Assembly (NCBI GenBank): GCA_037974665.1
Contig: CM075771.1
Span: 35,820,425 to 35,884,424, forward strand
Length of the DNA stretch: 64,000 nucleotides
From: Ehretia macrophylla
Lineage: Eukaryota > Streptophyta > Magnoliopsida > Boraginales > Ehretiaceae
Reading direction: 5' to 3'
The notes under the pieces were generated by a model. It did no database searches and had not been told where the DNA came from. It saw only the letters and a program-made list of their open reading frames with translations. This document shows, piece after piece, positions 1 through 11,500 of this stretch. Position 1 is the stretch's first letter, and every line of letters begins with the position of its first letter. Both the position numbers and the translations under genes were made by a program.

Positions 1-849
1 AACTTTATTTTTTTCAAATTGATTAAGCTTTTCTTGCATGACAATAATCCAATCATCGTCCAAAAGTGCTTCTTTTATATTCTTAGGTTCAATTTGAGAT
101 ATAAAAGCAACATGTTCAAAAAAAATATTTAGATTGGAACAAGTTCTTACTCCTTGTGATGGATCTCCAAGGATTTGATCATTTGGATGATTTTTGACAA
201 ATTTCTAACATTTTGGAAGATTTTGATTTGTTGATATGATTTGATCATTTGATGTTTGTTCTTCCTCAATTGGAGTATCAATTTGATTGCTTGTGGATGT
301 ATTGCCTTCTTCACTTGTAAGAATAGGTTGACCTTGTTCTTCAACTTGTTGAATGCTTACGTCATTATCTTCATCTTTTCTTGACATAAAGGGGTTAGTT
401 TCATCAAAATTAATATGCATAGATTCATCAATTACCGAGGTTCTTTTATTGTAAACCCGATATACCTTGCTTCTAGAGGAATAACCAATAAAAATATCTT
501 CGTCGGATTTTGAGTCAAACTTACCAAGGTAATCTTTATTGTTTAAGACGAAGCATTTACATTCAAAAACTTTAAAATGTGAAATATTTGGAGTACGTCC
601 TTTCCATAGTTCATATGGATTTTTTTTAAGAGAATGTCTAATTAAAACTCTATTTAGAACATAGCAAACCGTATTGACAGCTTCTCCCTAAAAGGATATA
701 GGCAAGTTATTTTCTTTCAACATTGTTCTTTCCATTTCTTGTAGAGTTTGGTTTTTCTTTTCAACAACCCCATTTTGTTGAGGAGTTCTAGGAGCCAAAA
801 AGTTATGCTCAATGTCATTTTGTTCACATAATTCCACAACAGATGCATT

Positions 850-1570
850 TATGAATTCCGTGCATTGATCACTATGAATACATTAAATGTAGTATTATTT
901 CTCATTTTGCATTCTTTTACATAATTTTGCAAATTCATTGAAGGCATCACTTTTGAGAGCAAAAAACATAACCCATGTGTATCTAGTATAGTCATCAACA
1001 ATAACAAAAACATATCTAGATCCTCCTAGACTTATTACATCCATTGGTCCAAAAAGGTCCATATGAAGTTTTTGTAAAGCTTTTGATGTGGTCACATGGC
1101 TAATGGTTTTGAAAGATGCTTTATGTTATTTTCCGAATTGACATGCATCACATAAATGATCTTTTTCAAACTTCGTCTTAGGAAGACCTCTTATAAGATC
1201 TTTTCGAGAAAGTTTACCAAGTAGATCCATGCTAATATGTCTTAATCTTCTATGCCATAACCAAGATTCTTCATTTGTTGTGATTAAACAATTAATATTT
1301 TGGCATGATATACTTTCAAAGTCAATGATATAGACATTTTCATGTATATTTGCAATAAACAACACATTTTTTATTTTGTCAAAAACGGTGCAACAACATG
1401 ATGATTTAAATTCAACTAGATAATCATTATCACATAGTTGACTTACACTTAGCAAATTATGTTGCAATCCTTTCACAAGTAGCACATCATGGATATATAT
1501 ATTATTTTTATTTCCAATGCTACCTTTACCAATAATTTTACCTTTCTCATTATTTCCAAAGCTCACAAAA
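850..1570 (-). pseudogene. copia integrase region (family A)
   Basis: Minus-strand integrase remains. The segment at 1126-1566 carries the pre-integrase wording ending in the HHCC-type zinc finger (LWHRRLRHISMDLL, then HLCDACQFGK). The segment at 895-1095 carries the start of the catalytic core (MDLFGPMDVISLGGSRYVF, DDYTRYTW). Leftwards, about 425-850 holds the integrase C-terminal side (read as plant copia 'TPYELWKGR' and 'GYSSRSKVYRV' type wording), and about 205-420 the acidic linker before RT. In active elements integrase joins the cDNA to host DNA. This is a fossil copy. Confidence 0.8.
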
Positions 1571-1739
1571 CCTTTGTAATTTTTGATAGGCTCATAGAAA
1601 AGAGATGGATCACCGGTCCTATATACAAAAATAAAATTTAAGTCCCCGAGTTCTATTGGGTCCTATATTGTTAGTATTGACTTTTAGCACATTTAATAAT
1701 CCATTTTGGTTTAAGCCAAGAAGGAATTTTAGAGTCTCT

Positions 1740-3334
1740 ACCTACCATATTTTGAAATTTACAATGTGATGTTATGTGACCTTGTTTTTCACAATAGGTG
1801 CATGTTTTTTGAAATCATTTTGATGTTGATACTTTATTTGTAGAAAATGATGCTTTTACAAAATAACTTTTTAGAGATTTTTGTTTTGAAGAAGGTTCAT
1901 ATCCTATTCCACTTTTATTAAAAGCCATTTTTTGTGAGCCAAGCATTTTATCAAGATTTTCTTTTCCTTTTGTAAATCTTGCTAGGCTTCCATTTAATCC
2001 TTGATTTTCTTTTTCAAGCTTTTCAATTTTTGTTTGAAGATTATCATTTTCAAAATGAATCTTAAGTGCCTTTTCATGAGCACAATTTTGATCTTTTTCA
2101 AGCAACTTATTTTCTTCTTTTAAGGTATTATTTTCCTTTTGAAGTTCATGTATCTTGATAATTGCAATTTCAAAACTATCACGCATTTTAAAAAATTCAT
2201 ATTGTAATTCTTCAAAAGAACATTCATTATCAATTAATGAGCTAGAAGAGTAATATTCGGAGTTAAAAGAAGAACATACCTCATCATCCTCTTTTGTCAT
2301 AAGACAAACGCTGTTTGCCACTTCTTCATTTTCATTTCTTCACCGGTTGATGCATCGTCATCAATGTATGTTGCTTTCAAAGCTTTTCCTACCTTGGTTT
2401 TGATTGGTTTTGGACAATTTGCTTTTATGTGACCCGTCTTGTCACAACTGAAACATCTTCCTTCTTCTTTTGGTTTGTTTCTCCCTTTGTTCATAAACTT
2501 ATTGTAAGGAGTTTTGCTTACCTTGTTGAATTTTAGAAATTTCTTAAAGTTCCTTGTAAGAAGAGCTATCTCATCATCATCTTCTTTGTTTTCTTCCTTT
2601 TCATCACTTAAGTAAGCCTTTGATGCAAGAAGTACAAATGACTTCTTGTTATTTCTTTTTTCTTCTTCTTCAACTCATGGCTCATAAGAGATCCCATAAG
2701 TTCACTAAGAGTGAGAGTTTTGAGGTTTCTAGCTTCCTCAATAGCTGTTACTTTAGCTTCCCATGGCTCGGTTAAGCTTTGGAGAACTTTTCCTACCAAT
2801 TCTTTGTTAGAATACTCTTTTCCAAGAGATTTTAGAGCATTAACAATATCGGTAAATCTAGAAATCATTTGTTCAATATTTTCATCAAAGGACATTTTGA
2901 ACATTTCATATTTATGAACAAACATGTTTATTCTAGTTTCTTTAACTTAGTTAGTTCCCTCATATGTGACTTCTAATTGATCCCTAATTTCTTTAGCACT
3001 TTTGCATCCGGAAATTTTGTTGAACTAATTTGAATCTAAAGCAAGATATAACATGTTCATAGCTTTAAAGTTTCTTTCACACATTTTGAAATCATCATCA
3101 TTATAGTCTTTTTCCGGTTTAGGGACAGTGATACTTTGTTCTCCTTCATTTTTAATTAGAGTAGGATTGGTTGGTCCATTTTTTTTATCACATTCCAAAC
3201 TCTTATGTCATTTGCTAGAATATAGATTCTTATCCTAGTTTTCCAAAAAAAATAGTTTGTTCCATTAAACAATAGTGGTCTAGAGGAAGATTGTTCTTCA
3301 ACTATATTAGACATTGATGAGCTTGTCATATGGA
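1740..3334 (-). pseudogene. copia gag region with zinc knuckles (family A)
   Basis: Minus-strand gag remains of the family A copia element. The N-terminal part near 3334 begins with a gag-like start and an LLFNGTNYFFWK-type motif typical of copia gag (UBN2-type). A segment at 2608-2925 reads MFVHKYEMFKMSFDENIEQM, the usual UBN2 core. A CCHC zinc knuckle, CFSCDKTGHIKANC, lies in 2297-2494. A lysine/glutamate-rich, coiled-coil-like stretch fills 1815-2321, followed by a second knuckle (CTYCEKQGHITSHC) near 1765-1805. In live elements gag forms the virus-like particle and binds element RNA. Here it is a fossil. Confidence 0.8.
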
Positions 3335-3344
3335 TCCTCTACTA

Positions 3345-4068
3345 GATGTCAAGTCATCTAGTCGCTGAGGCCTTCTTTCGGGCCCCCGGAAAGGGCATGT
3401 ATCGCCCAGAACAACCTTCTTTGTCGGGCGTTATGCCTTCTATCCGGGTGATCGGATAAGGCCAGTAACGTCCGAATGCTGAAAAAATGCTGGAAAGTGA
3501 TATTTTGAGCCCCAAAACAATTTGTTTATTTGTAAAGCATTTGGACACATAAAAAAAATATTCTTAGCATTTTTTAACATCTCAAAATATTTTCAAAATA
3601 GTTGAAAGGATTTAAAACGATTTGTATAATATAAGAGTTTGAAAACAAACAAAAACTATTTTTCAAGGATTATTTCGAATTGATGTTTGTTCGAAAGATA
3701 TTTTGTAAATATGAAAAATCTTTTATGAAAAACCGTTTTAGAGAAATTATGAGCTATACAAATCATACTTAGACAAATGATATTTTTAAGGCCAGTACCC
3801 TTTATGTCGCCACGTCTCCTTCCTTGTGACTCCCTCTTTATCGTTGAGTCTTTAACTTGAATTCTTTTGGGCTTTGATACAATTTCTGATTGGGCTTGGA
3901 CTTTGATCCAATAGCTTTCTATGCTTTGACTAAAACTAGTTGATCCATGTTGATGTGGACTTGCTTTATTGGATTGAAAGTCTTACCAAAATACAAAAAG
4001 AATGCTATAGCACGATTTAGATGTTTTGTTATTATCAAAATAAATATTATAAGCTTTTCAGGCCAACA
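3345..4068 (-). repeat. LTR portion of family A copia element
   Basis: Read in reverse, this matches the first part of the 1570-bp solo LTR at 32078-33647: it starts TGTTGGCCTGAAAAGCTTAT at 4068 and includes the shared GC-rich block at about 3352-3480. It is only part of the LTR length seen in the solo copy. The two copies are recognisably one family but clearly diverged. Confidence 0.8.
3352..3480 (-). other. GC-rich palindromic block in LTR A (copy 1)
   Basis: A GC-rich island in an AT-rich LTR. It has recurring words around CCCGG and AGAAGGC (for example GGATAGAAGGC, CGCCCG, GGCCTCAGCGAC in reverse). The same block occurs at about 32690-32812 in the solo LTR of this family. Blocks of similar size and style occur in other LTR families of the window. 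Function unknown. Confidence 0.6.
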
Positions 4069-6621
4069 GTATGCAAAAGAAGCTCAATTCACCTTGTATA
4101 AATGATAGCCATATAAATATGAATACCAACGTTGGTGGGATTGTTAACAATTGCCCCATAGAATAAATGCCAACAAAACGGGTAGCAGCTGGCAAAAGAA
4201 GAAATGTTTAGCAATAAATGTACAAGTCCAGCAGTTGAAGCTAAAGTAAACTTCAAGGAATGCAACAAGTATAAATTCTATTATTCTAAGTCAAAATTTG
4301 GAAGGAGAAACGAATGACATATCCATAAAATTGAAATTGTTTTCAAGAAGCAACAAGGAATAGAAAGGGTTAGTGAATGTCATGTAGGTCAGTTAAATAA
4401 TTGAAGTAACAATTATAGAACGAGGAAGTCTTTCAATATTTGGCAAATGAAGCAAATATCAAAGAAGATAAGAATATCAAACTCACATGCCTCAAATTCA
4501 GACTTAGGAATATATGTTCTACATTCCTCAATCATGATAGTCATTACCATTAAGAATGGAATCAATGTCACGGATCATCTAATTTCACCGATCTTCATAA
4601 ATGGTTTCAAAGGTGAATTGCTTAATTCATGAACCTTTACTCAATCTCAAGACAATCCTTAATCATGATCCAATCTCTAATTATAAGAATAAGCACATAA
4701 TAGGAAGATTCATTTCAATTCTTAAAATGCTTTAATTCTCTTCAATCAACCTAGTGTTCTTAGTTCTCTTTAAACCTAGTGAAAGGTCTCTTGAACTAAC
4801 AAATGACACGTAAGGGTCCTCGATATACCATCTAGCACGAAGTAGCTTAAAATTCTTAACTTTGTCGGTCACACATCTCAATTCATATATGGAACAAGTA
4901 AGACATCTTATCCAACTAACCTCAATCCTTAGCATAATATAACTCCTCAATTCACCAAATAACTTCTAGATGTCAATCCTTAGTTCAAATCAATACTTAA
5001 AACTAGCATTTAATGCTTGGAATTTCTTTCTAGTCCCAATCCATCGAGTCGTAATTAGCGTCTATAGTTTAAGTTCATAGTTGGTTCGATCAAAGTTTCA
5101 CCCTTGAGTAACATCATTTCTTCAGTCACATAACCCTATTATACCCCAAGGTCTTGCAGGTTACAATCGGCGAATCCAAATAACACATATATATACATTA
5201 AGGGGTCAGTCACCAAGGCGTCGTTCTTTCTCGAATCCTTTCCTTCCTTTCTTAGTCAATCAACCTCAAGGCCAACTAACTTTAATACCTGTCAAGTTGA
5301 GATTATTTGTATAATCTATCCATTAATAAAAGATTTAATTCTTATACTAATATTGTCTCCAAGGCACAGATGGCTAAATAGAAGATCTATAACTACAATC
5401 CGTCAATAACCTAGCTACTCAAACCTTCACACTTAAAATCATGCATCTCTGTAGGGTAACTAGGATTAAGATGAATCAAACTCATCCTTAAGATGTATAA
5501 GTCATCCTTAAAATATGTTCACCACTAAGATTTCACATGTACGCTAAACATATAACAATAACTCAATTCTTATATATCCGGCAACATTCGATTACCTTCC
5601 AAAATTTCACACTTAATTATGAGATTGAACCCTAACGTCCACTTAACAGCATTAAACCCCAGTGTCATGTACCATATCGGTATAATCAAGGCTTAACTTC
5701 AACAATTATGTAGTGAGTCATAAAATTCAAAAAATTAACTTGATAACTACAATGACATGCTAGAGGAACAAGAAACAATCAATATAACGAAGTGAATAAG
5801 AAACATGGATTATAGAGAAATTCCAGAAGTGTACAAGGCAGGAGGGAAAATTTGTTGCTTACAGTCGAAGATAAGAGGTTAAGCAAAGTATTATTTAGAG
5901 CTATCAAATCCAAGAATCAACAAATAAGAGATATTCAATAACTAGTATATGAAACAAAAGGAATACCAAAAGAATCTTAGCGGGGTTAACAAATAACTGG
6001 CATATCAACAAACAGAAATGCAAGATGTCAAGGAATGATACATTAAGGAAGTCCAAACTTACCTCATCGAACCTCAACACTTCATGAACTTAATTCCATC
6101 AGAGCCTTGGATCACTTTCACAATCCTCAACACACAATCATTACAAAATTAACTTTCAATCACATTATTATATAGCTATAGAGTCACCAACTTGTTTACA
6201 ATTAGTGTTAATATCATAATCTATAGATGAATCCACCAGTGACCATCAAAGATAGAGTGACTCCAAGTATATCAAATTTCAAGCTCACATTCAACATCCA
6301 TAGAGACTTAATCCTTTACAAGTTAAGAGTTCATCCTGAGCATCACCTTCATCTAGCTACACTGACCTTCAAGCCTATTTTCCTAACTGTTCATAACCTT
6401 GGGAGATTACCCATGGGTCGAGACATGCATGCAGATCATGTAAAACAAGATACTAACATTAATGCACATTGGTTACACATAAAGCACATTGAGCATGTTT
6501 ACATGTAGTACATAAACATATAAATGTATGCATCTACCCAATCATTCATATACACTTACCCACATACCGAGGACCCTATCCTAGCTTGCGCCTAGCTAAC
6601 TAACTAAGCTCTTATACCATT
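4069..6621 (-). other. non-coding interior of element F
   Basis: About 2.55 kb without a supported coding region. The short open frames here (for example 4447-4632, 4732-4950, 6227-6508) have no recognisable domain and look like chance. Low-complexity 'cacat/acata' wording towards 6400-6560 matches the style of the interior of the family B element, supporting common descent as a non-autonomous group. Confidence 0.6.
6608..6619 (-). other. primer-binding site, tRNA-iMet type (element F)
   Basis: Reverse reading TGGTATAAGAGC lies 2 nt inside the LTR end (LTR starts at 6622). It differs at one position from the standard plant tRNA-iMet primer site TGGTATCAGAGC. Its position directly next to the LTR boundary supports the assignment and the minus-strand orientation. 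Confidence 0.7.
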
Positions 6622-7920
6622 TGTAATAGCCTCAACCCAACCCTTCTCAAAATTGAGTCAGGACTCTAAAATCTCCCGAATACAATCATGAATTAAATAG
6701 ATAAAAGAATTATTCAACTTAAATACCTCAACATTAAAACACGAATTTATAAAATTACAATTACACCGAGCCCGATAATTCCAAAAGCCTCAACATATCA
6801 CCTAACTGTTATATCAAATCACTATAAAACACATTATACAAACTTTATCACTATTGATTAATGCACAATCTCTTCTAATATAACCATCAAATACAATTCC
6901 TCAAGCTCTTGTCTACTTCTAAGCTCCAAACCCGGATGTCCTGTAATAATGAAGCAAACGGGGTGAGCTAAAACTAGCTTAGTGAGGGATAAAGAGGTAC
7001 TGGATTTTTCACAAAACCTTTTAACATTTGAAAACAATTTATGAAATCATGCCATGCACACAAGTTTATAGCAATCAAGAGCTTCATGTGATAACAAGCA
7101 TTTGAATATAATGTGGAAGCTAACTATACGAAATGCAATATCACACATGAAGATGAGCATACAACCTAACTCTCCAAGGGCTAGGGCCCAAGCAAAAGTA
7201 GTAACATATAATAGCGTACATTAACAAGAAACATATATCAACATGATAGTAATCAATCAAGAGATCTATACATATTATAGGTGATACATGATATTGAACA
7301 TATAACCCAACTCTCCAAGGGCTAGGGCCCATGCGAGAGTGGTAACACATAATATTGAAAGGATACAGTTGCACGAGCATTTGATGAAGATGGTCAGTCT
7401 CGAGTCTTCAATCAATATCTCCCCATTTCGTCAACATTAGGTGCTATCCGGATATACACCAGGGACCATGGTAGTTGAGTCTAACTAACAGCCCAATGCT
7501 GCCTAGGGAACCGGAACGCTACGATGTCCTTAAAGTTTAGTACCGTCACGCCTATAATTGATAACAATAGGAACATATTTGGAGGGCAACAAAGTAAGTT
7601 GCCACCGTCACGTAAACATGTTCAACAATTTCAATCACATTTGCAATTAAGTACATATAACGTTTAGAATATACTTGGAGGGCAACAAAGTAGGTTGCCT
7701 CTGATTGTGCAAGCAATGACATGAAATAACAATAATAAGTTCCTAGAAGTTCGATGCTTGTTGATTAGTTCTTGCTCGAATGTAACCTTATGGGCAACGC
7801 ATCCTCACACATTCATATACCTCAATCATGCCACAATTAACCGTTATAATGTCCATGAAACAAGTTAATATCAATGCAACAAAGCCACAACTTAAACCAA
7901 TGCAAAATGGGCTCAACACA

Positions 7921-8045
7921 CAAAAGGAAGGGGGAAGTCGGATGAGGAAGTCGGTTGTGGGAGCTCAACCGACTCCTTTGACCGACTCAATCAATAGGAG
8001 TCAGATGAGCTCCCTCGACCAACTATTTCATCCGACTGGTACAGC
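7921..8045 (-). other. GC-rich palindromic block in LTR F
   Basis: A block built on the word GTCGG and its complement CCGAC: 'gaagtcggatgagg', 'aagtcggttgtggg', 'ctcaaccgactcc', 'tgaccgactc', 'catccgactgg'. The words occur in both orientations, so the block can pair with itself. Similar blocks with other key words occur in LTRs A, C and the SIRE-type element. Confidence 0.6.
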
Positions 8046-8645
8046 CAAGCCAACACCATTACGCAAATTCATATTCTAGCATCATTTTCCTTCCATTCTT
8101 GCAACCCCTAAGCTCACGCATCAAATTCCCTTCAATTACAACTTCATTACCAACATCTAAACATGCCACAACTATAATCTTTGTGCAAATTCATCGTGGA
8201 AGCAATTAGAAGGCACAAGTTCAACGACTATGACACAAGCAAGGTCAATCTCCAAAATTAGCCACCTAGTGTTGCATACTCTACCTCCCTACTCCAATTC
8301 ATGTACAAGACTCATATTCAACATTATCCTAGCATGCAAGAACATATACAACAAAATATGACTCTATAACAAAGCTTTGAAACCCTAAATCATTAATCCA
8401 AGCTCAAATCTACCATATAGCATACATATAACGTTGATCATACTCCATGAGCATATAAAACTCATAATCATGAACTAGATGAGTTTTGCAAAACTTTTGA
8501 AAACATCACTCAACTCAAACAAGTGATTGAATGCAAGCTTAGTGGTGATGATGCAAAGAAGAAGCTTGAAGATGCATGAAAATGGCTTGAAAATGGTTGA
8601 AGATGCCTTGTTTTCCCTTCTCTCTTTTTCCTCTTCGTTTTTCTT

Positions 8646-8680
8646 TCTTTTCTTCTTCTTCTTCTTCTTCTTCTCTTGCT
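8646..8680. repeat. (CTT)n microsatellite
   Basis: A run of about nine CTT units inside LTR F. On the element strand it is a (GAA)n purine tract. Families C (about 45290-45320) and B (about 49680-49705) carry comparable purine-rich tracts at the corresponding place, probably in the transcribed R/U5 part. Confidence 0.85.
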
Positions 8681-9030
8681 CTCCTTGGCCGATTTCCATG
8701 TGTGTGTATTGGTTTTTTTTTGTTTTTTTTTGTTGCTAGGTATGATATTTTGTAGGCTAAAATGACCAAGTTGCCCCTCAACTAATTAGCTATTTTCTAG
8801 TTTGTCATTTGGTCTATTTTTAACTAAATTAGTTAGCTAGCCTAATTCAATAAAATTTAATTATTGTGTACGTTACTTAAAACACCTGAATACATGTGAA
8901 TGTACATAATTGCATATAAAACGATATGAATGCTCATAGAAGTACGTGAATGGAAATAAAATGATTTAAGTGCACCCTGAATTTATATAAAACTATATGA
9001 AAATATGTATGCATACGTGCGAGGCTTCAC

Positions 9031-9860
9031 GTATAGTGCAACCCGAAGTTCAAAGTATATCTCATATACCTTTGAACTCCTATTATAGCTGTCCAATGGG
9101 TTTTCCCTGCATTGTTAGTATATCTACTCAATTTCTTGACGGCATATGATATATCAGGCCTCGTGCAATTAATCAAGTACATTAGATTATCAATAGTTCT
9201 TAAATACTCCACTTGAGATATTCCATCACCAGTATTTTTACCTAGATGTACATTTACATCTACCAATGTCTTGACTAGTGTCTTGTCGTTCTTGTTGAAC
9301 TTGTCTAGTATTTTCTCTATATAGTGAGACTAGGACAATACTAGTCCATCAGATGTTTTGGTGATCTTGACACCCAATATAACATATGTCACACCCATAT
9401 CCTTCATATCAAAGTTACTGGATAACATCTTCTTGGTAGACTTAATGACATTGATATTGTTTCCCATAATCAGCATATCGTCAACATAGAGACAAACACA
9501 TATTCTTGATTGGTGCCTTTCATATAGACACATTTGTCACATTCGTTAATCCTAAAGCCATTTAACATCAAGACTTTATCAAATTTCTCATGTCATTGTT
9601 TAGGCGCCTGTTTTAGTCCGTAAATGGATTTTACAAGCTTACAACTTTTTTCTCTTTCCCAAAAACTACAAACCCCTCAAGTTGTTCCATGTAGATCTCT
9701 TCATCTAAATCTCTATTCAAGAAGGTTGTTTTTACATCCATTTGATGTATCTCGAGATTATTGATAGCTGCGATAGTTGTCAACATCCGAATGGATATAA
9801 TTCTCGTGATTGGTGAATATGCATCGAAATAATCAAGACCTTCCATTTATCTATATCCCT
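9031..9860 (-). pseudogene. copia D reverse transcriptase / RNase H start
   Basis: Minus-strand RT remains. The start near 9846 carries the region around MDVKTTFLNRDLDEEIYMEQ, standard copia RT wording. The catalytic box YVDDMLIMG lies in 9330-9533, with the following CVCLYVDDML and DMKDMG motifs. The segment at 9027-9266 reads through the typical [16 protein letters not shown] region before RNase H. RT copies element RNA into cDNA; this copy is a fossil, cut short where element F begins. Confidence 0.85.
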
Positions 9861-10103
9861 TAATGACAAACCTGGCCTTGTATTTGTCAATTGATCCATT
9901 AGCCTTCAACTTCCTCTTAAAAATCTATTTACACCCTAAAGGTTTATTTCTAGGAGGAAGATCCACCAATTCCCATGTATGAGTTTACATGATGGATTCA
10001 ATTTCACAGTTTACCGCCTCTATCCATAAAAGAGCTTCAAGAGTAAACATTGCCTCATTAATAGTGCGAGGCTTATTTTCTAACAGATACGTTAGAAAAT
10101 ATG

Positions 10104-10187
10104 GACCAAAAGACTTAGACGTTCTAGCCCTAGACCAAAAGACTTAGACGTTCTAGCCCTAGACCAAAAGACTTAGACATTATAGCC
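10104..10187. repeat. 29-bp tandem repeat, three units
   Basis: Three head-to-tail copies of a 29-bp unit starting 'gaccaaaagacttagacg' at 10104, 10133 and 10162; the third is shorter and less exact. It lies in the linker between integrase and RT of copia D and probably arose by local slippage or duplication. Confidence 0.85.
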
Positions 10188-10479
10188 CACTTACTACATC
10201 TTGGTTCATCTTCAATATCTTTAGACGTAGCCTCATCATCTATATCTAATTCTTGACTTTCATCATATGTTCTTTTTGTAGAACTTGATTCTTGCGTATC
10301 TTTACAAGGAAGTTTTTCTTCAAAATTTTTTGCATTTCTTGATTCAATAATTGTATTCACATGTATATCAATTATTTCTGACTTATGAACAAGAAACCTG
10401 TATGCAGCACTATTGTGTGCATATCCAATGAAGATACAATCCACAGTCTTTGTTCCTATTTTGACCATTTTAGGAGCTG

Positions 10480-11500
10480 GAACTCCTACCTTAGCTAAAC
10501 ATCCCTATACTCTTAAGTAATTGTAGGAAGGTGGTCGACCTTTCCACAACTCATAAGGTGTCTTGCTTAATTTCTTGTGGGGTATCTTATTAAGAATATG
10601 GTTTGTAGTTAATACTACCTCTCCTCACAAGTTCTGAGGTAAACCCGATTTAATCAACAAAGCATTCATCATCTCTTTAAGAGTTCGGTCCTTGCGTTCA
10701 GTAATACCATTCTGTTAAGGAGAGTAAGGAGTCGTCGTTTGACAAACAATTCCATGTTCAGCACAGTATTCCTCAAAGAGATATACATATTCTCCTCCTC
10801 TATCATTTCTCAACATCTTAATTCTTTTGCCGAGTTAATTTTTTACCTCATTTTTGTATAGTTTAAATACTTCGAAAGCCTCATCTTTGCCTCTGAGTAG
10901 ATAAATATAATAATATCTTGTGCAATCATCAATAAAAGTAATAAAATACTTTTCCCCACCTTTAGTTTGTACATATTTTAAATCACAAATATAATTGTGA
11001 ATTAAATCCAGAGGTTCTGAACTCATTTCCACTAATTTATAGGAAGTTTTCGTTAATTTTGATTCTCCGCATACTTCACATTTTTTATTTATGTTCAAAT
11101 CAGCTTTAGGTATTAGACCTAAATTGATCAATTTATGCAAAGAATCAAGATTCACATGTCCTAATCTATCATGCCATAAATTAGGAGAATCCAAGACATA
11201 AACAACTGACTTATTCTTATTAATACCAAATTTTGTAGGCTCATTAGCTTTTACAATAGTTGGGGCAATAGTCATTATATTGAGCTTAAATAAGCCATCA
11301 CACTCATAGCCCTTGCCTACAAACATTCCAAATTTGGCTGAGACAAATTGGCCAGACTCAAACACCATTTTGAATCCATTCTTAATCAACAAAGATCCAG
11401 AAACCAAATTCTTCCGAATGTCTGGGACATGCAGCACATTGTTGAGTGTCAACTCCTTCCCTGAGGTAAACTTCAAGATTATTTTCCCAGTTCCTTCTAC
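10480..11500 (-). pseudogene. copia D integrase region
   Basis: Minus-strand integrase remains, mostly in 10835-11476. It shows the pre-integrase segment (LTLNNVLHVPDIRKNLVSGS), the zinc finger (LWHDRLGHVN, then CEVCGESK) and the catalytic core start (YICDLKYVQTKGGEKYFITF, then DDCTRYYYIYLL). The remainder of the core and the C-terminal side continue leftwards to about 10480. Fossil. Confidence 0.85.

Larger units (their letters stand above)
1..4068 (-). mobile_element. Ty1/copia retrotransposon, SIRE-like lineage, family A (incomplete fossil)
   Basis: A copia element read on the minus strand and running off the left edge of the window. In element order it shows an LTR portion (about 3345-4068), gag (about 1740-3334), integrase (about 850-1570) and the stretch after integrase (about 1-850). 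RT and RNase H would lie outside the window. The LTR end GGCCAACA at 4061-4068 matches in reverse the start of the solo LTR at 32078. The integrase wording (SLGGSRYVFVIVDDYTRYTW) and the two zinc-knuckle regions of gag resemble the SIRE/Maximus element at 14422-24038, so I place it in that lineage by inference. It is broken in several places and clearly not functional. Its right end abuts the non-coding interior of element F, which suggests insertion there; the left end cannot be seen. Confidence 0.85.
4069..9030 (-). mobile_element. coding-free LTR element, family F (LARD-like), partial
   Basis: Minus-strand element with an LTR at 6622-9030 and a non-coding interior at 4069-6621. Just inside the LTR, at 6608-6619 and read in reverse, is TGGTATAAGAGC, close to the plant tRNA-iMet primer-binding sequence TGGTATCAGAGC. 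The interior has no gag or pol wording in any frame. Its primer-proximal part resembles that of the whole element at 47823-55627: both read 'ccgagga...ccc' shortly before the primer site and have runs of 'cacatt' and 'cataaa' words farther in. I infer a large non-autonomous derivative related to family B. The second LTR is not in the window. Confidence 0.7.
6622..9030 (-). repeat. LTR of family F (2.4 kb)
   Basis: Bounded by TG (6622) and CA (9030). In element orientation it starts TGAAGCCTCGCACG and ends GGTTGAGGCTATTACA, recalling the TGTRARACCC...GGGGCGTGACA style of families B, C and E. It contains two copies of 'ccaactctccaagggctagg' (about 7167 and 7306), two copies of 'ttggagggcaacaaagta' (about 7579 and 7676), a GC-rich block at 7921-8045 and a (CTT)n tract at 8650-8676. 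Phrases such as 'ctcaactaccatgg' and 'ctcgagact' in reverse are shared with LTR C at 44855-47368, so F and C are related families. Any protein-like frames inside are incidental. Confidence 0.75.

Noticed and set aside
8539-8781. Lysine/glutamate-rich open frames around 8475-8781
   Set aside because: They come from translating the (CTT)n/(GAA)n microsatellite inside LTR F.
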